This document shows, piece by piece, positions 7,950 to 16,480 of a stretch of DNA of 47,364 nucleotides (positions within the stretch are counted from its first letter, which is position 1; each line of letters opens with the position of its first letter). The notes below the pieces were generated by a model, which was not told the DNA's origin, made no database searches, and saw only the letters and a program-made list of their open reading frames with translations. Made by a program: the position numbers and the translations under genes. Source of the DNA: Acidovorax sp. (GTDB taxonomy: Bacteria; Pseudomonadota; Gammaproteobacteria; Burkholderiales; Burkholderiaceae_C); contig JADMJR010000200.1 in assembly GCA_018780365.1 (NCBI GenBank), positions 1 through 47,364 of the forward strand, written 5' to 3'.

Positions 7950-8966
7950 ATGCCACACCATGCCAAATCCACCGCACATCCTGCCAATCCTCCGGCTTCC
8001 GCCCCTTGCCGCGAGGTGGTGCTGCTGGCCTTTGAGGGGGTGGAGGCCATTGACATCGCAGCACCCGCCAGCGCCTTCAGCAAGGCATCGCTCTGCGCTC
8101 CCGGCGCCTACCGGGTGCGAATCGCATCACCGCGGGGTGGCGCCGTGGGCACCAGCGCGGGCTTTGCCGTGGCCGATACGCTGCCCATGCACGCCGTCGA
8201 CGGCCCCATCGACACTCTGATCGTGGCGGGCGGCGAAGAAGACGCCCTGCGCCGCGCGATCTACGGCGAGGGCGTGGGCGACTGGCTGGCCGCTGCGGCG
8301 CAGCGCTCGCGGCGCGTGGCGAGCGTGTGCACCGGGGCCTTCGCACTGGCCGCCGCCGGCCTGCTGGAGCAGCGTGAGGTGACCACACACACCAACGCCT
8401 GCGACCTGTTGGCCCAGCTGTGCCCTGGCGCCCGCGTGCAACGCGACCGCGTCTTTGTGCGCGACGGCGCGCTCTGGACATCCGCCGGCGTCACCACCGG
8501 GCTGGACCTGGCCCTGGCGCTCATCGAGGACGACCTGGGCCGCACCACGGCCATGCAGATAGCACGCGACCTGGCGGTGTTCATGCTGCGCGCCGGCACA
8601 TCGCCGCAGCGCAGCCCCGCACTGCAGGCCCAGGCCGACGCCTCAGCGCGCATGCGCGATCTGATGGCCTGGGTGCAGGGACATCTCACGCAAGACCTGT
8701 CGGTGGATGCCCTCGCACAGCGGGCCCACATGAGCTCCCGCAACTTTGCGCGCGCCTTTGTGGCACAAGCCCACTGCACCCCGGCACGTTTTGTAGCGCT
8801 GGCGCGCGCGCAGCAGGCCGCCGCGCTGCTGCGCCAGACCGACTGGCCTCACGAGAAGATCGCTGCGCGCAGCGGCTTCGGGTCGGTAGATGCCATGGCA
8901 CGTGCCGTGCAGCTGCACCTCGGGCAGCGGCTGGCGCAGCTGCGCGCCGGGGTTGCCGTGGCTTGA
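7950..8966 (+). CDS. GlxA-family AraC-type transcriptional regulator (DJ-1/PfpI plus HTH)
   Basis: A 338-residue protein from ATG 7950; an in-frame ATG at 7890 is possible but adds only low-complexity residues. The N-terminal DJ-1/PfpI-like sensor domain (VVLLAFEGVEAIDIAAPASAF; RVASVCTGAFALAAAGLLEQ) is followed by an AraC/XylS double helix-turn-helix (MRDLMAWVQGHL, DLSVDALAQRAHMSSRNFAR, then the second HTH with EKIAARSGFGSVDAMARAV). This is the GlxA architecture; such proteins typically control amine or amino-acid catabolism. It is divergent from an exported protein with the same sensor fold (71 bases between starts), which is the obvious candidate target. Inducer unknown. Confidence 0.9.
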   Translation: MPHHAKSTAHPANPPASAPCREVVLLAFEGVEAIDIAAPASAFSKASLCAPGAYRVRIASPRGGAVGTSAGFAVADTLPMHAVDGPIDTLIVAGGEEDALRRAIYGEGVGDWLAAAAQRSRRVASVCTGAFALAAAGLLEQREVTTHTNACDLLAQLCPGARVQRDRVFVRDGALWTSAGVTTGLDLALALIEDDLGRTTAMQIARDLAVFMLRAGTSPQRSPALQAQADASARMRDLMAWVQGHLTQDLSVDALAQRAHMSSRNFARAFVAQAHCTPARFVALARAQQAAALLRQTDWPHEKIAARSGFGSVDAMARAVQLHLGQRLAQLRAGVAVA

Positions 8967-9002
8967 GTCGGCCCGTTGACAGCGGCCCGGGCCGTCAACC
9001 GC

Positions 9003-9566
9003 TCAGCACGCCATGGCAGGGGCATGCCCTCGCACCTGCTGGCGTTCCAGCAGTGCCATGTAGTGCTTCAGCGAGCGCGTCACCAGCCCGGGCACCTTGG
9101 CGTGGTCGTCATAGCGGCGCAGTCGAATGGCCTCTTGCGCAAAAGGCTGGGCGGCAAACTGCATGGCCTCTTTCGGCGTGAAGGGCCCACCCTGCAGGAC
9201 CAGGCTGTGCTGGGATGCCGGCGACAGTGTCTCCCAGTAGCCAGGCTCCATGGTGCACAGGTAGCGCTTGGCGTCCACATGCAGGCGGATGGGCTCCAGC
9301 ACCGCATCGGGCAGCAGGCCACGCAAAAACGGGATGGCCAGGTACTGGTGCAGGTCGTCTTGCTCGGCCGCATCGCCACCGGGCGCCAGCAGGTGACCCA
9401 GGTCGTGCAGCAGGGCTGCCACCACGGTGGCAGGGGTTTCGCCGGATTTTTCGGCCCATTGCGCGCACTGCAGTGCGTGCTCCAGCTGGCTCACAGCCTC
9501 ACAGCCGTACTGGTTCATGCCCCGGGTGGCCAGCAGATGGGCGATGTCTTCAAGGTTCAGTGCCAC
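9003..9566 (-). CDS. Phosphonate-associated HD-domain protein, PhnZ-like
   Basis: A 187-residue HD-domain protein, last gene of the phnCDE unit (13 bases after phnE). It has SQLEHALQCA, LLHDLGHL (HD at residues 54-55), H96 with K100, and YDDH near residue 153. Compared with my memory of PhnZ, the mixed-valence di-iron oxygenase that cleaves 1-hydroxy-2-aminoethylphosphonate, the spacing Tyr-x2-Glu-x6-His (Y20, E23, H30), HDxxxH, HxxxK and the late Asp all recur. It may therefore be an oxidative C-P bond-cleaving enzyme rather than a nucleotide phosphohydrolase. PhnZ needs a 2-oxoglutarate hydroxylase partner (PhnY), not found in the window. The family assignment is firm; oxygenase activity is inferred. 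Confidence 0.8.
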   Translation of the reverse strand: MALNLEDIAHLLATRGMNQYGCEAVSQLEHALQCAQWAEKSGETPATVVAALLHDLGHLLAPGGDAAEQDDLHQYLAIPFLRGLLPDAVLEPIRLHVDAKRYLCTMEPGYWETLSPASQHSLVLQGGPFTPKEAMQFAAQPFAQEAIRLRRYDDHAKVPGLVTRSLKHYMALLERQQVRGHAPAMAC

Positions 9567-9579
9567 GGTGCGCCCTTTG

Positions 9580-10386
9580 TCAGACCAGGGCCTTGCGGAT
9601 GCGCGCCGACACCAGGTCGATGGCGCTCACCGTGACCACGATGATCAGCATCACCGCGCAGGTCTCGGCGTACTGGAAGCCCCGGATGATCTCCCACAGC
9701 ACCACGCCGATGCCACCCGCGCCCACCATGCCCACCACAGAGGCCGAGCGCACGTTGGCCTCAAAGCGGTACAGCGTGTACGAGATCCACAGCGGCATCA
9801 CCTGCGGGATCACGCCGTAGATGATTTCGTGCAGCGCGCTCGCGCCGGTGGAGCGGATGCCTTCCACGGGCTGCGGGTCGATGGCCTCCACCGCCTCGGA
9901 GAACAGCTTGGCCAGCGTGCCCGTGGTGTGGATCCACAGCGCCAGCACACCGGCAAACGGGCCCAGGCCCACGGCCACCACGAAGAGCATGGCGAACACC
10001 ATCTCGTTGATGGCACGGCAGGCATCAAGCACGCGGCGCACCGGCTGGTTCACCCACCAGGGCGCGATGTTGGACGAGGCCAGCAGCGCCAGCGGCACGG
10101 CGGTGACCACGGCCAGGGCCGTGCCCCACAGCGCGATCTGCAGCGTGACCAGCATCTCCTGCACGTAGATGCGCCACTGCGAGAAATTTGGCGGAAAGAA
10201 CTCAGCCGCGTACTGGGCCATGTTGCCCGAATCGCGGACGAGATCGAGTGGGCGCATGTCCGCGCCCTTCCAGGATGCGGCCAGCACCACCAGCAGAATG
10301 CCCCAGGACAGGTACCAAGCGAGGCTGCGCTTGGGCGCAGTGGTGCTCGCCAGGGCCGCGAGCGAAGGGGTCAGTGCAGAAGACAT
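9580..10386 (-). CDS. phnE: Phosphonate ABC transporter permease PhnE
   Basis: A 268-residue inner-membrane permease with about six hydrophobic helices and the binding-protein-dependent transport signature around [20 protein letters not shown] (EAA-type loop that docks the ATPase). FFPPNFSQW near the N-terminus is typical of PhnE. It is 37 bases downstream of phnD and forms the import pore with the PhnC ATPase and the PhnD binding protein. Only one permease gene is present. Confidence 0.93.
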   Translation of the reverse strand: MSSALTPSLAALASTTAPKRSLAWYLSWGILLVVLAASWKGADMRPLDLVRDSGNMAQYAAEFFPPNFSQWRIYVQEMLVTLQIALWGTALAVVTAVPLALLASSNIAPWWVNQPVRRVLDACRAINEMVFAMLFVVAVGLGPFAGVLALWIHTTGTLAKLFSEAVEAIDPQPVEGIRSTGASALHEIIYGVIPQVMPLWISYTLYRFEANVRSASVVGMVGAGGIGVVLWEIIRGFQYAETCAVMLIIVVTVSAIDLVSARIRKALV

Positions 10387-10423
10387 GGTGGGGGCTGGCC
10401 GGATGCGTGGCTTGTTTGCTTGC

Positions 10424-11374
10424 TTACTTCAGGGACGCCAGTTGCTGGTCGATCTCGGCCAGACGGGTCTTCTTGTCGCCATCGGCCAGGGTGGCGTCGG
10501 CCTCGATCTTGTTGCGCTTGCCGAACAGGTCCAGCTGGCGGATGGGCGTGAGCTGCGCGTTGGTCGAGGGCTTGAAGCCCGAGAGCTTGGAGATCTTCAT
10601 CACGATCTCCTTCTCGCGCGCATCGGTCTTGGCGTAGTTGTAGAAGAAGTCCTTGATCTTGGCCTTCAGCGGCTCGGGCAGGTCCTTGCGCATCACCAGC
10701 GGGTCGAGCGCAATCAGCGGCGAGGTCCAGACGATCTTGATGTCCTTGAACTTCTCGGGCTGGCGCTCCTTGATCTTCTCGAGGTTTTCGCTGTTGTTGG
10801 TGGCCACATCGACCTGCTTGTTGGCCACGGCCAGGGCATTGGTCTCATGGTTGGCGCTGCGCGCAATCTTGAAGTGCGTCTTGGCGTCGATCTTGTTCTG
10901 CGCGAAAGCGTAGTAGGCCGGCACCAGGAAGCCCGAGGTGGAGTTGGGATCACCGTTGCCAAAGCTCAGCGACTTGCCGTTCTTGAGCACGTCTTCCAGC
11001 GTGGCCAGGGGGCTGTCCTTGTGCACGATGAGGTGCGAGTAGTAACCCTGAGTGCCATCGGCATTGACCATCTGCGCAAACACTTCGCCATTGGCGCGGT
11101 CCACCGCCTCCATGGCCGACTTGTTGCCCAGCCAGGCGACCTGCATCTTGTTGAAGCGCATGGCTTCGATGAGGCCGGCGTAGTCAGACGCGAAGAAGGC
11201 GTTGATCTTCAGGCCGGTCTGCTTGGCCATGTCGTCCAGCAGGGGTTGCCAGTCGGCCTTGAGGTTCTGCGAGGCTTCGGTCGAGATCATGCCGAAGTTG
11301 ATGGCGTCCTGGGCGAAAGCGCCCGTGGTCAGGCCCAGGCCAAGGGCCAGGGTTGCGCACAGTTTCTTGATCAT
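10424..11374 (-). CDS. phnD: Phosphonate ABC transporter substrate-binding protein PhnD
   Basis: A 316-residue periplasmic binding protein. A signal peptide ([22 protein letters not shown]) is followed by [18 protein letters not shown], the usual PhnD opening, and by [26 protein letters not shown] and [15 protein letters not shown], which in the family line the phosphonate pocket. It delivers phosphonates to PhnE/PhnC. A GGAG precedes the ATG. It is separated from phnC by 107 bases that are almost pure pyrimidine on the coding strand, an unusual linker inside an operon. Known PhnD proteins favour 2-aminoethylphosphonate; the specificity of this one cannot be told. Confidence 0.95.
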   Translation of the reverse strand: MIKKLCATLALGLGLTTGAFAQDAINFGMISTEASQNLKADWQPLLDDMAKQTGLKINAFFASDYAGLIEAMRFNKMQVAWLGNKSAMEAVDRANGEVFAQMVNADGTQGYYSHLIVHKDSPLATLEDVLKNGKSLSFGNGDPNSTSGFLVPAYYAFAQNKIDAKTHFKIARSANHETNALAVANKQVDVATNNSENLEKIKERQPEKFKDIKIVWTSPLIALDPLVMRKDLPEPLKAKIKDFFYNYAKTDAREKEIVMKISKLSGFKPSTNAQLTPIRQLDLFGKRNKIEADATLADGDKKTRLAEIDQQLASLK

Positions 11375-11390
11375 GGATGGCTCCAGAAGT

Positions 11391-11480
11391 GAAAGCGGTA
11401 GGGGAAGAAGGAACGAGAGCGGAGAGAAAAGACGACGGCGAGAACGACGAAGACGAGAAAGGCGAAGGCAAGAAAAGCGA
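11391..11480 (-). other. Polypyrimidine intergenic leader between phnC and phnD
   Basis: On the plus strand almost every base from about 11391 to 11480 is a purine; on the transcribed (minus) strand the mRNA is therefore C/U-rich and largely unstructured just before the phnD ribosome binding site. The rest of the phn genes are coupled by four-base overlaps, so this 107-base spacer stands out. A similar tract precedes the acyl-CoA-binding protein gene (28212-28251). Confidence 0.6.
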
Positions 11481-11481
11481 G

Positions 11482-12345
11482 TCAGGCGGCCTGTGCCAGC
11501 GGCTGCGCAGCCCAGCCTGCAGACGGTGCCTGCACGGGCGCAGGCACCACGGCCAGTGGCACGGTGGCGCCCAGGATTTCATCGGCCTGCACGCCGTACA
11601 GCTCGCGCAGCAGCGCGGGTGTGAGCGCCGCCGAGGGGCCGTCGTAGACCACACGGCCCTGGTGCAGTGCGACCACGCGGGGGCAGTACTTGATGGCCAC
11701 GTCCACCTGGTGCAGCGAGACGATGACGGTGCTGCCGTCTTCGCGGTTGATGCGCGCCAGGATGTCCATGACCTTGCGTGAGGATTCGGGGTCCAGCGAG
11801 GCGATGGGCTCGTCGGCCAACACCACTTTGGCCCCCTGCACCAGGGTGCGCGCAATGGCGGCGCGCTGCTGCTGCCCGCCCGACAGGGTGGAGGCGCGCT
11901 GCGCATGGCAGTCGGCAATGCCCACGCGGGCCAGGGACTCCAGTGCCAGGGCGCGCTCGTGTGTGCGGAACACGCGCAGCCAGCCGCGCCATTTGGGCGT
12001 GCGGTGCAGCAGGCCCACCAGCACGTTCATCATCACGGGCAGGCGATCCACCAGGTTGAACTGCTGGAACACGAAGCCCACCTGCGAGCGCACCTTGCGG
12101 ATATCGCGGTGGATGCGCCCGCCCTGCTGCACGCAGCGGCCATCGACCTCGATCAGCGAATTGCTATCGCCATCGGCCACCACCAGGCCGGCCACATGGC
12201 GCAGCAGCGTGGACTTGCCCGAGCCCGAGGCACCGATCAGCGCCACCATCTCGCCAGCCTGCACCGTGAGGTCGATGTCGCGCAGCGCGTGCTTGCCGTT
12301 GGCGAAGTGCTTGTTCAGTTGTTCGATACGCAGGGCGATGGGCAT
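11482..12345 (-). CDS. phnC: Phosphonate ABC transporter ATP-binding protein PhnC
   Basis: A 287-residue ABC ATPase. Walker A is GASGSGKST (residues 38-46), the signature is [15 protein letters not shown] and Walker [15 protein letters not shown], followed by the switch histidine in IVSLHQVD. It powers phosphonate import through PhnE. I chose ATG 12345 because GGAG lies seven bases upstream; a TTG at 12357 is poorer. A PhnF-type operator (12359-12370) lies 14-25 bases before the start, so phnC begins a separately regulated unit phnC-D-E-HD even though phnM ends only 107 bases upstream. Confidence 0.95.
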   Translation of the reverse strand: MPIALRIEQLNKHFANGKHALRDIDLTVQAGEMVALIGASGSGKSTLLRHVAGLVVADGDSNSLIEVDGRCVQQGGRIHRDIRKVRSQVGFVFQQFNLVDRLPVMMNVLVGLLHRTPKWRGWLRVFRTHERALALESLARVGIADCHAQRASTLSGGQQQRAAIARTLVQGAKVVLADEPIASLDPESSRKVMDILARINREDGSTVIVSLHQVDVAIKYCPRVVALHQGRVVYDGPSAALTPALLRELYGVQADEILGATVPLAVVPAPVQAPSAGWAAQPLAQAA

Positions 12346-12358
12346 GGCGGACTCCAAG

Positions 12359-12370
12359 TCGTCTATACAA
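12359..12370 (-). promoter_or_regulatory. PhnF (GntR/HutC-type) operator upstream of phnC
   Basis: On the minus strand the site reads TTGTATAGACGA. It contains GTATAGAC, an exact fit to the HutC-subfamily consensus GT-N-TA-N-AC, and differs in one base from TTGTATAGACAA in the phnG/phnF intergenic region (18780-18791). Its place just upstream of the phnC ribosome binding site suits repression by the PhnF encoded here. Confidence 0.7.
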
Positions 12371-12452
12371 GTGCAGTGTGAAAGGAGGCTGTGACAGTGC
12401 CTTGACAGTTGCGGGAAGTTTCCATGTCAAGGGCGTGCTGCAGCGGCGCGGC

Positions 12453-13607
12453 CTACAGCACGCGCTGCCCTTCGCGCCAGACGCCGCGCACCACGGCCTG
12501 CTGCGATCCGTCGGGCAGGTCGGCCATGTGCACCTGCACCAGGTCGGCGCGCAGGCCTGCAGTCAGCTCGCCACGGTCCTGCATGCCCGACGCGCGGGCC
12601 GGGTTGCGGGTGACGGTGGCCACGGCCTCGGGCAGGGAGAGGATGCCGTCGTGCACCAGGCGCATCACGGCGCTCAGCAGGCTGCCGGGCACGTAGTCCG
12701 ACGACAGGATGTCCAGAAGGCCCTGGCGCGCCAGATCGGCCGCCGCGACGTTGCCCGAGTGCGAGCCGCCGCGCACGACGTTGGGCCCGCCCATCACGGT
12801 GAGCAGGCCGCGCTCGTGCGCGGCCTGGGCCGCCGCCAGCGTGGTCGGAAACTCGGACATGCCCGCGCCCTCGGCATGGGCCTGCTCCACATGCGCCACC
12901 GTGGTGTCGTCGTGGCTGGCCAGGGCGATGCCATGGGTGCGGCAGTAGTCCACGAAGTAGGCACGGTGCGGCTCGGCGTACTGCGCCTGCAGGGTAGCGG
13001 CATGCTGCACCTGGCGCTCGAACTTCTCGCTGCTCCAGCCCTTCTTGCCGGTGTAGTAGGTGCGCGCCTGCTCGATGTTCTCCCACTGGCGCTGGCCGGG
13101 GGTGTGGTCCATCAGCGAGATCAGCGACAGGCGCGGGTGGCCGTGGAAGGGGCCGAACAGGTCGATGGTGTTGGGCGCGGGCAGCTCGCAGCGCACATGC
13201 AGGTGGTGGTCGGCGCGCAGCAGGTTGCGCGCGGTGCAGGTGTCGATGGTGTCGAGCACGCGGTTCCAGGCGCTGCCGCGCAGGCTGTCCACATCGGCCT
13301 CGCCCACGCCCAGCGCGTCCAGCACCGTCGTGATGCCGGCCGCCGCAATCTCGGCGTCGTGCGCCAGCAGCGCGGGCATCTCGGCCCATTGCACCTTGGG
13401 GCGCGGCATGAGGTGGCGCTCGAAATTGTCGGTGTGGATTTCCACCAGCCCGGGCAGCAGGTAGTCGCCCCCCAGGTCGATGCCTTGCAGGGCCGAGGTG
13501 GCCCCGCCGTTCAGCGACGCGATGCGGCCACCGTCCACCTGCAGACTGCCCAACACCACCTCGCCGGGCAACACCATGCGGGCGTTCTTGAACACGGCGG
13601 CGCTCAT
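12453..13607 (-). CDS. phnM: Alpha-D-ribose 1-methylphosphonate 5-triphosphate diphosphatase PhnM
   Basis: A 384-residue amidohydrolase-fold enzyme that removes pyrophosphate from alpha-D-ribose 1-alkylphosphonate 5-triphosphate, the step before C-P cleavage. Visible marks are the metal-binding GLVEIHTDNFERHLMPRP near residue 55, ITTVLDALGVGE, the later SHDDTT with catalytic-site His/Asp, and MGGPNVVRGGSHSGN. It is the last gene of the coupled chain phnG-H-I-J-GNAT-K-L-M; its ATG overlaps the phnL stop by four bases. Length matches the family. Confidence 0.95.
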   Translation of the reverse strand: MSAAVFKNARMVLPGEVVLGSLQVDGGRIASLNGGATSALQGIDLGGDYLLPGLVEIHTDNFERHLMPRPKVQWAEMPALLAHDAEIAAAGITTVLDALGVGEADVDSLRGSAWNRVLDTIDTCTARNLLRADHHLHVRCELPAPNTIDLFGPFHGHPRLSLISLMDHTPGQRQWENIEQARTYYTGKKGWSSEKFERQVQHAATLQAQYAEPHRAYFVDYCRTHGIALASHDDTTVAHVEQAHAEGAGMSEFPTTLAAAQAAHERGLLTVMGGPNVVRGGSHSGNVAAADLARQGLLDILSSDYVPGSLLSAVMRLVHDGILSLPEAVATVTRNPARASGMQDRGELTAGLRADLVQVHMADLPDGSQQAVVRGVWREGQRVL

Positions 13608-14335
13608 GCGGACGCTCCCCGAAAGTCACCCACGTTCACGCGGCGCGTGGCCACGGCGGCACCCACCTGCGCGTCATGGAAGATGCCCACCAGCGCCGCG
13701 CCCCGTTCCACCGCCTCGCGGATCAGCGCGATCACCGTCTCGGTGTTGGCCGTGTCGAGCGATGCCGTGGGTTCGTCCAGCAGCAACAACGGCTTGGGCT
13801 TGATCATGTTGCGCGCAATGTTGATGCGCTGCTGCTCGCCCCCTGAAAACGTGGCGGGCGGCAGGTGCCACAGCCGCTCGGGGATGCGCAGGCGGTTGAG
13901 CCACTGGCGGGCGGCCTCGCGAGCCGCCTCAATACCAGCAGGGTCGTCCCCCGCGTCTTCGGCCAGCGGCTCGGCCACCACGTCCAGCGCCGACACGCGC
14001 GGGATGACGCGCAGGAACTGGCTCACATAGCCCACGGTGTCGCGCCGCAGCTGCACCAGCGCGCGCGGCGTGGCCTGGGTCACGTCCACCAGGGCGCCAT
14101 CGGCCGAGCGCACGGTGATGCGGCCCGCGTTGGCGCGGTAGTTGGCGTAGATCATCTTGAGCAGCGTGCTCTTGCCCATGCCCGAGGGGCCGTCGAGCAC
14201 CACACATTCACCGGGCCGTACATCCAGGTCCACCTGGGCCAGCACGGGCAGTTCGATGCCGTTCTGGTGGTGCAGGGTGAAGCGCTTGGCCACCCCTTGC
14301 ATCTGGAGAATGGGTGCGGTCGAAAGGTGGTTCAT
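13604..14335 (-). CDS. phnL: C-P lyase complex ABC-type protein PhnL
   Basis: A 243-residue ABC ATPase-like protein. Walker A LDGPSGMGKSTLLKMIY, signature FSGGEQQRINIARNMI and Walker B LLLLDEPTASLDTAN are complete. PhnL and PhnK are ABC proteins of the C-P lyase machinery, not importer subunits; they dock on the PhnGHIJ core. It overlaps phnK by ATGA upstream and phnM by ATGA downstream, indicating matched translation. Confidence 0.95.
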   Translation of the reverse strand: MNHLSTAPILQMQGVAKRFTLHHQNGIELPVLAQVDLDVRPGECVVLDGPSGMGKSTLLKMIYANYRANAGRITVRSADGALVDVTQATPRALVQLRRDTVGYVSQFLRVIPRVSALDVVAEPLAEDAGDDPAGIEAAREAARQWLNRLRIPERLWHLPPATFSGGEQQRINIARNMIKPKPLLLLDEPTASLDTANTETVIALIREAVERGAALVGIFHDAQVGAAVATRRVNVGDFRGASA

Positions 14336-15123
14336 GGCTGCAGTACCGAAGAAACAAGGAGTTGGGTGTAGGGGTGTTGCGGGTCGTCGAGCACCTGGTC
14401 GGTCAGGCCCGTCTCCACCACGCGGCCGCGCTGCATGACCACCATGCGGTGCGCCAGCAGGCGGGCCACGGCCAGGTCGTGCGTGACGACGATGGCGGCC
14501 AGCTGCATCTGCCGCGTGAGCTGGCGCAGCAGGTCCAGCAGGCGCGCCTGCACCGACACATCCAGGCCCGAGGTGGGTTCATCCATGAACACCAGGCGCG
14601 GCTGCGTGACCAGGTTGCGCGCGATCTGCAGGCGCTGGCGCATGCCGCCCGAGAAGGTGCGCGGCGCGTCGTCGATGCGCGCGGCGTCGATCTCCACCCG
14701 CTGCAGCCATTCGGCGGCCGTGGCGCGCAGGCGGCCGTAGTGGCGCTCGCCCAAGCCCATGAGGCGCTCGCCCACGTTGGCACCGGCCGAGACATCCATG
14801 CGCAGGCCGTCGGCCGCGTTCTGGTGCACAAAGCCCCAGTCGGTGCGGGCCAGCAGGCGCTGCTGGGCTTCGGTCATGGCATAGACATCCTGCAGCGCGC
14901 CATCGCGCTGGCGGAACTGCACCGTGCCTCCATCGGGCGCACTGCGCGCCGCGATCGCGTTGAGCAGGGTGGACTTGCCCGAACCGGATTCGCCCACCAC
15001 AGCCAGCACCTCGCCGGGCCACAGGTCGAACGATGCGTCCTCCAGCGCCACGCGCTCGCCATAGCGTTTGCAGACATTGCGCACGCTCAGCAGCGGCGCT
15101 GTCCCATCAGGAATGTTGTTCAT
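14332..15123 (-). CDS. phnK: C-P lyase complex ABC-type protein PhnK
   Basis: A 263-residue ABC ATPase-like protein with Walker [19 protein letters not shown], signature FSGGMRQRLQIARNLV, Walker B LVFMDEPTSGLDVS and the switch segment VVTHDLAVARLLAHR. It resembles oligopeptide-type ABC ATPases, as PhnK usually does. PhnK binds the PhnJ face of the core complex. Its ATG overlaps the stop of the GNAT gene (15120-15123) and its own stop overlaps the phnL start. Confidence 0.95.
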   Translation of the reverse strand: MNNIPDGTAPLLSVRNVCKRYGERVALEDASFDLWPGEVLAVVGESGSGKSTLLNAIAARSAPDGGTVQFRQRDGALQDVYAMTEAQQRLLARTDWGFVHQNAADGLRMDVSAGANVGERLMGLGERHYGRLRATAAEWLQRVEIDAARIDDAPRTFSGGMRQRLQIARNLVTQPRLVFMDEPTSGLDVSVQARLLDLLRQLTRQMQLAAIVVTHDLAVARLLAHRMVVMQRGRVVETGLTDQVLDDPQHPYTQLLVSSVLQP

Positions 15124-15581
15124 GTCAGGCTTTCGATCACAAAACTCAGGCCATGCTGCGCAAAGCCCAGGGATTCATAGAAGGCATGTGCGCCCGCGCG
15201 CCGCGCATTGGACGAAAGTGCAAGCTTGTAACAACCCGCCTCGCGCGCACGCTCCATGGCGTGGGCCATCATCTGGCGGCCAATGCCCTGGCCCTGCCGG
15301 TGGGCAGCAACCACCACGTCTTCCACGATGGCCGAAGGCGCGCCCCGGTGCGCCAGGTTGTGCATGACCAGCAGCGCATAGCTGCCCACCACGGCACCGT
15401 TCGGTGCAGGCTCGCAGGCCACCCACAGCCGGTAGCTGGGGTAGCGCGCAAAATGGGCCCACAGGGCATGCGCCTCCGGCAGGCTCAACACGTCCTGCGG
15501 ACTGTCTTCGATGCCCTCGTACAGCGCCAGCACGTCTTCGAGGTCCGACTCCACAGCCTCCCGAATGGCCAGATGGGTCAT
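15120..15581 (-). CDS. GNAT acetyltransferase inserted between phnJ and phnK, PhnO-like
   Basis: A 153-residue GNAT protein from ATG 15581, which overlaps the phnJ stop by four bases; the frame is open further upstream but only as an overlap with phnJ. The acetyl-CoA-binding motif is VVVAAHRQGQGIGRQMM. The C-terminal LSSNARRAGAHAFYESLGF has the same LSxNxxRxxAHxFY pattern I recall in E. coli PhnO, which N-acetylates aminoalkylphosphonates so that toxic 1-aminoalkylphosphonates can be metabolised or detoxified. Overlap with genes on both sides means it is made along with the C-P lyase subunits. Other GNATs share this motif, so PhnO function is probable, not proven. Confidence 0.8.
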   Translation of the reverse strand: MTHLAIREAVESDLEDVLALYEGIEDSPQDVLSLPEAHALWAHFARYPSYRLWVACEPAPNGAVVGSYALLVMHNLAHRGAPSAIVEDVVVAAHRQGQGIGRQMMAHAMERAREAGCYKLALSSNARRAGAHAFYESLGFAQHGLSFVIESLT

Positions 15582-16480
15582 GCCGTGGCCTCCGTGCGGG
15601 GCGCCTGGCGCTCCTGGCAATAGTCCGAGTCGGAGCACACATGCATGCGCCCGCCCTGGTCGTCGGTGATCACCTCGTCGAGGAAGCTGTCGGTGGCGCC
15701 GCACAGCGCGCAGGCGGCATCCCAGCGCTGCACCTCGAAGGGGTGGTCCTCGAAGCCCAGGCTTTCGACCGGCGTGTAGGGCGGCACCGCGTAGATGCGC
15801 TTTTCACGGCCCGCACCAAACAGCTGCAGCGCGGGGTTCATGTGCATCTTGGGGTTGTCGAACTTGGGGATGGGCGATGGCGCCATCACATACCGGCCAT
15901 TGACCAGCACCGGGTAGTCGTAGGTGGTGGCAATGTGGCCGTAGCGGGCGATGTCTTCGTACAGCTTCACGTGCATGAGCCCGTACTCGGCCAGCCCGTG
16001 CAGCGTGCGTGTCTCGGTCTCGCGCGGCTCCAGGCGCTGCATGGGTTCGGGCACAGGCACCTGGTAGACGATGACCTGGCCTTCGGCGAGCGGCACCTCA
16101 GGAATGCGGTGGCGCGTCTGTATCAGCGTGGCCTCGCGGGTGCGGGTGGTGGTGGCGACGGCGGCGGTGCGCACGAAGAAGCGGCGGATGTTGACGGCAT
16201 TGACCGTGTCGTCCGAGCCCTGGTCGATGACCTTGAGGATGTCCTGCGGTCCGATGATCGATGCCGTCACCTGGATGCCCCCCGTGCCCCAGCCGTAGGG
16301 CAACGGCATCTCGCGCGAGCCGAAAGGCACCTGGTAGCCCGGAATCGCCACGGCCTTGAGGATGGCGCGGCGGATCATGCGTTTGGTGCGCTCATCCAGA
16401 TAAGCAAAGTTGAAGTGGCCGTCCACCGGCGCAACGTCGGCGGGTTGGCCCACCACGGCGGGGTCCATGGGTGCGTTCAT
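15578..16480 (-). CDS. phnJ: C-P lyase catalytic subunit PhnJ (alpha-D-ribose 1-methylphosphonate 5-phosphate C-P lyase)
   Basis: A 300-residue radical SAM enzyme that breaks the carbon-phosphorus bond, releasing the hydrocarbon and 5-phosphoribosyl 1,2-cyclic phosphate. All four key cysteines are present: C257 and C260 (CALC), C282 and C288 (VCSDSDYC). The spacings CX2C, X21, C and X5 match E. coli PhnJ C241/C244/C266 (iron-sulfur cluster) and C272 (thiyl radical) with a constant offset of 16. The ATG overlaps the phnI stop and the stop overlaps the GNAT start. Confidence 0.97.
   Translation of the reverse strand: MNAPMDPAVVGQPADVAPVDGHFNFAYLDERTKRMIRRAILKAVAIPGYQVPFGSREMPLPYGWGTGGIQVTASIIGPQDILKVIDQGSDDTVNAVNIRRFFVRTAAVATTTRTREATLIQTRHRIPEVPLAEGQVIVYQVPVPEPMQRLEPRETETRTLHGLAEYGLMHVKLYEDIARYGHIATTYDYPVLVNGRYVMAPSPIPKFDNPKMHMNPALQLFGAGREKRIYAVPPYTPVESLGFEDHPFEVQRWDAACALCGATDSFLDEVITDDQGGRMHVCSDSDYCQERQAPRTEATA

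Noticed and set aside
8975-8999. GTTGAC/GTCAAC stem between the GlxA-type gene and the HD gene
   Set aside because: Interrupted stem with no proper loop and no T-run; a shared terminator is likely here but this cannot be shown.
9003-9566. Calling the HD protein the missing PhnP
   Set aside because: Its residue pattern follows PhnZ-type di-iron HD proteins rather than the metallo-beta-lactamase fold of PhnP, and it travels with the importer genes rather than with phnN.
12378-14030. 550-codon open frame on the plus strand opposite phnM and phnL
   Set aside because: Antisense to phnM and phnL, which have complete family motifs; the plus-strand translation is compositionally biased and unlike any protein family I know.
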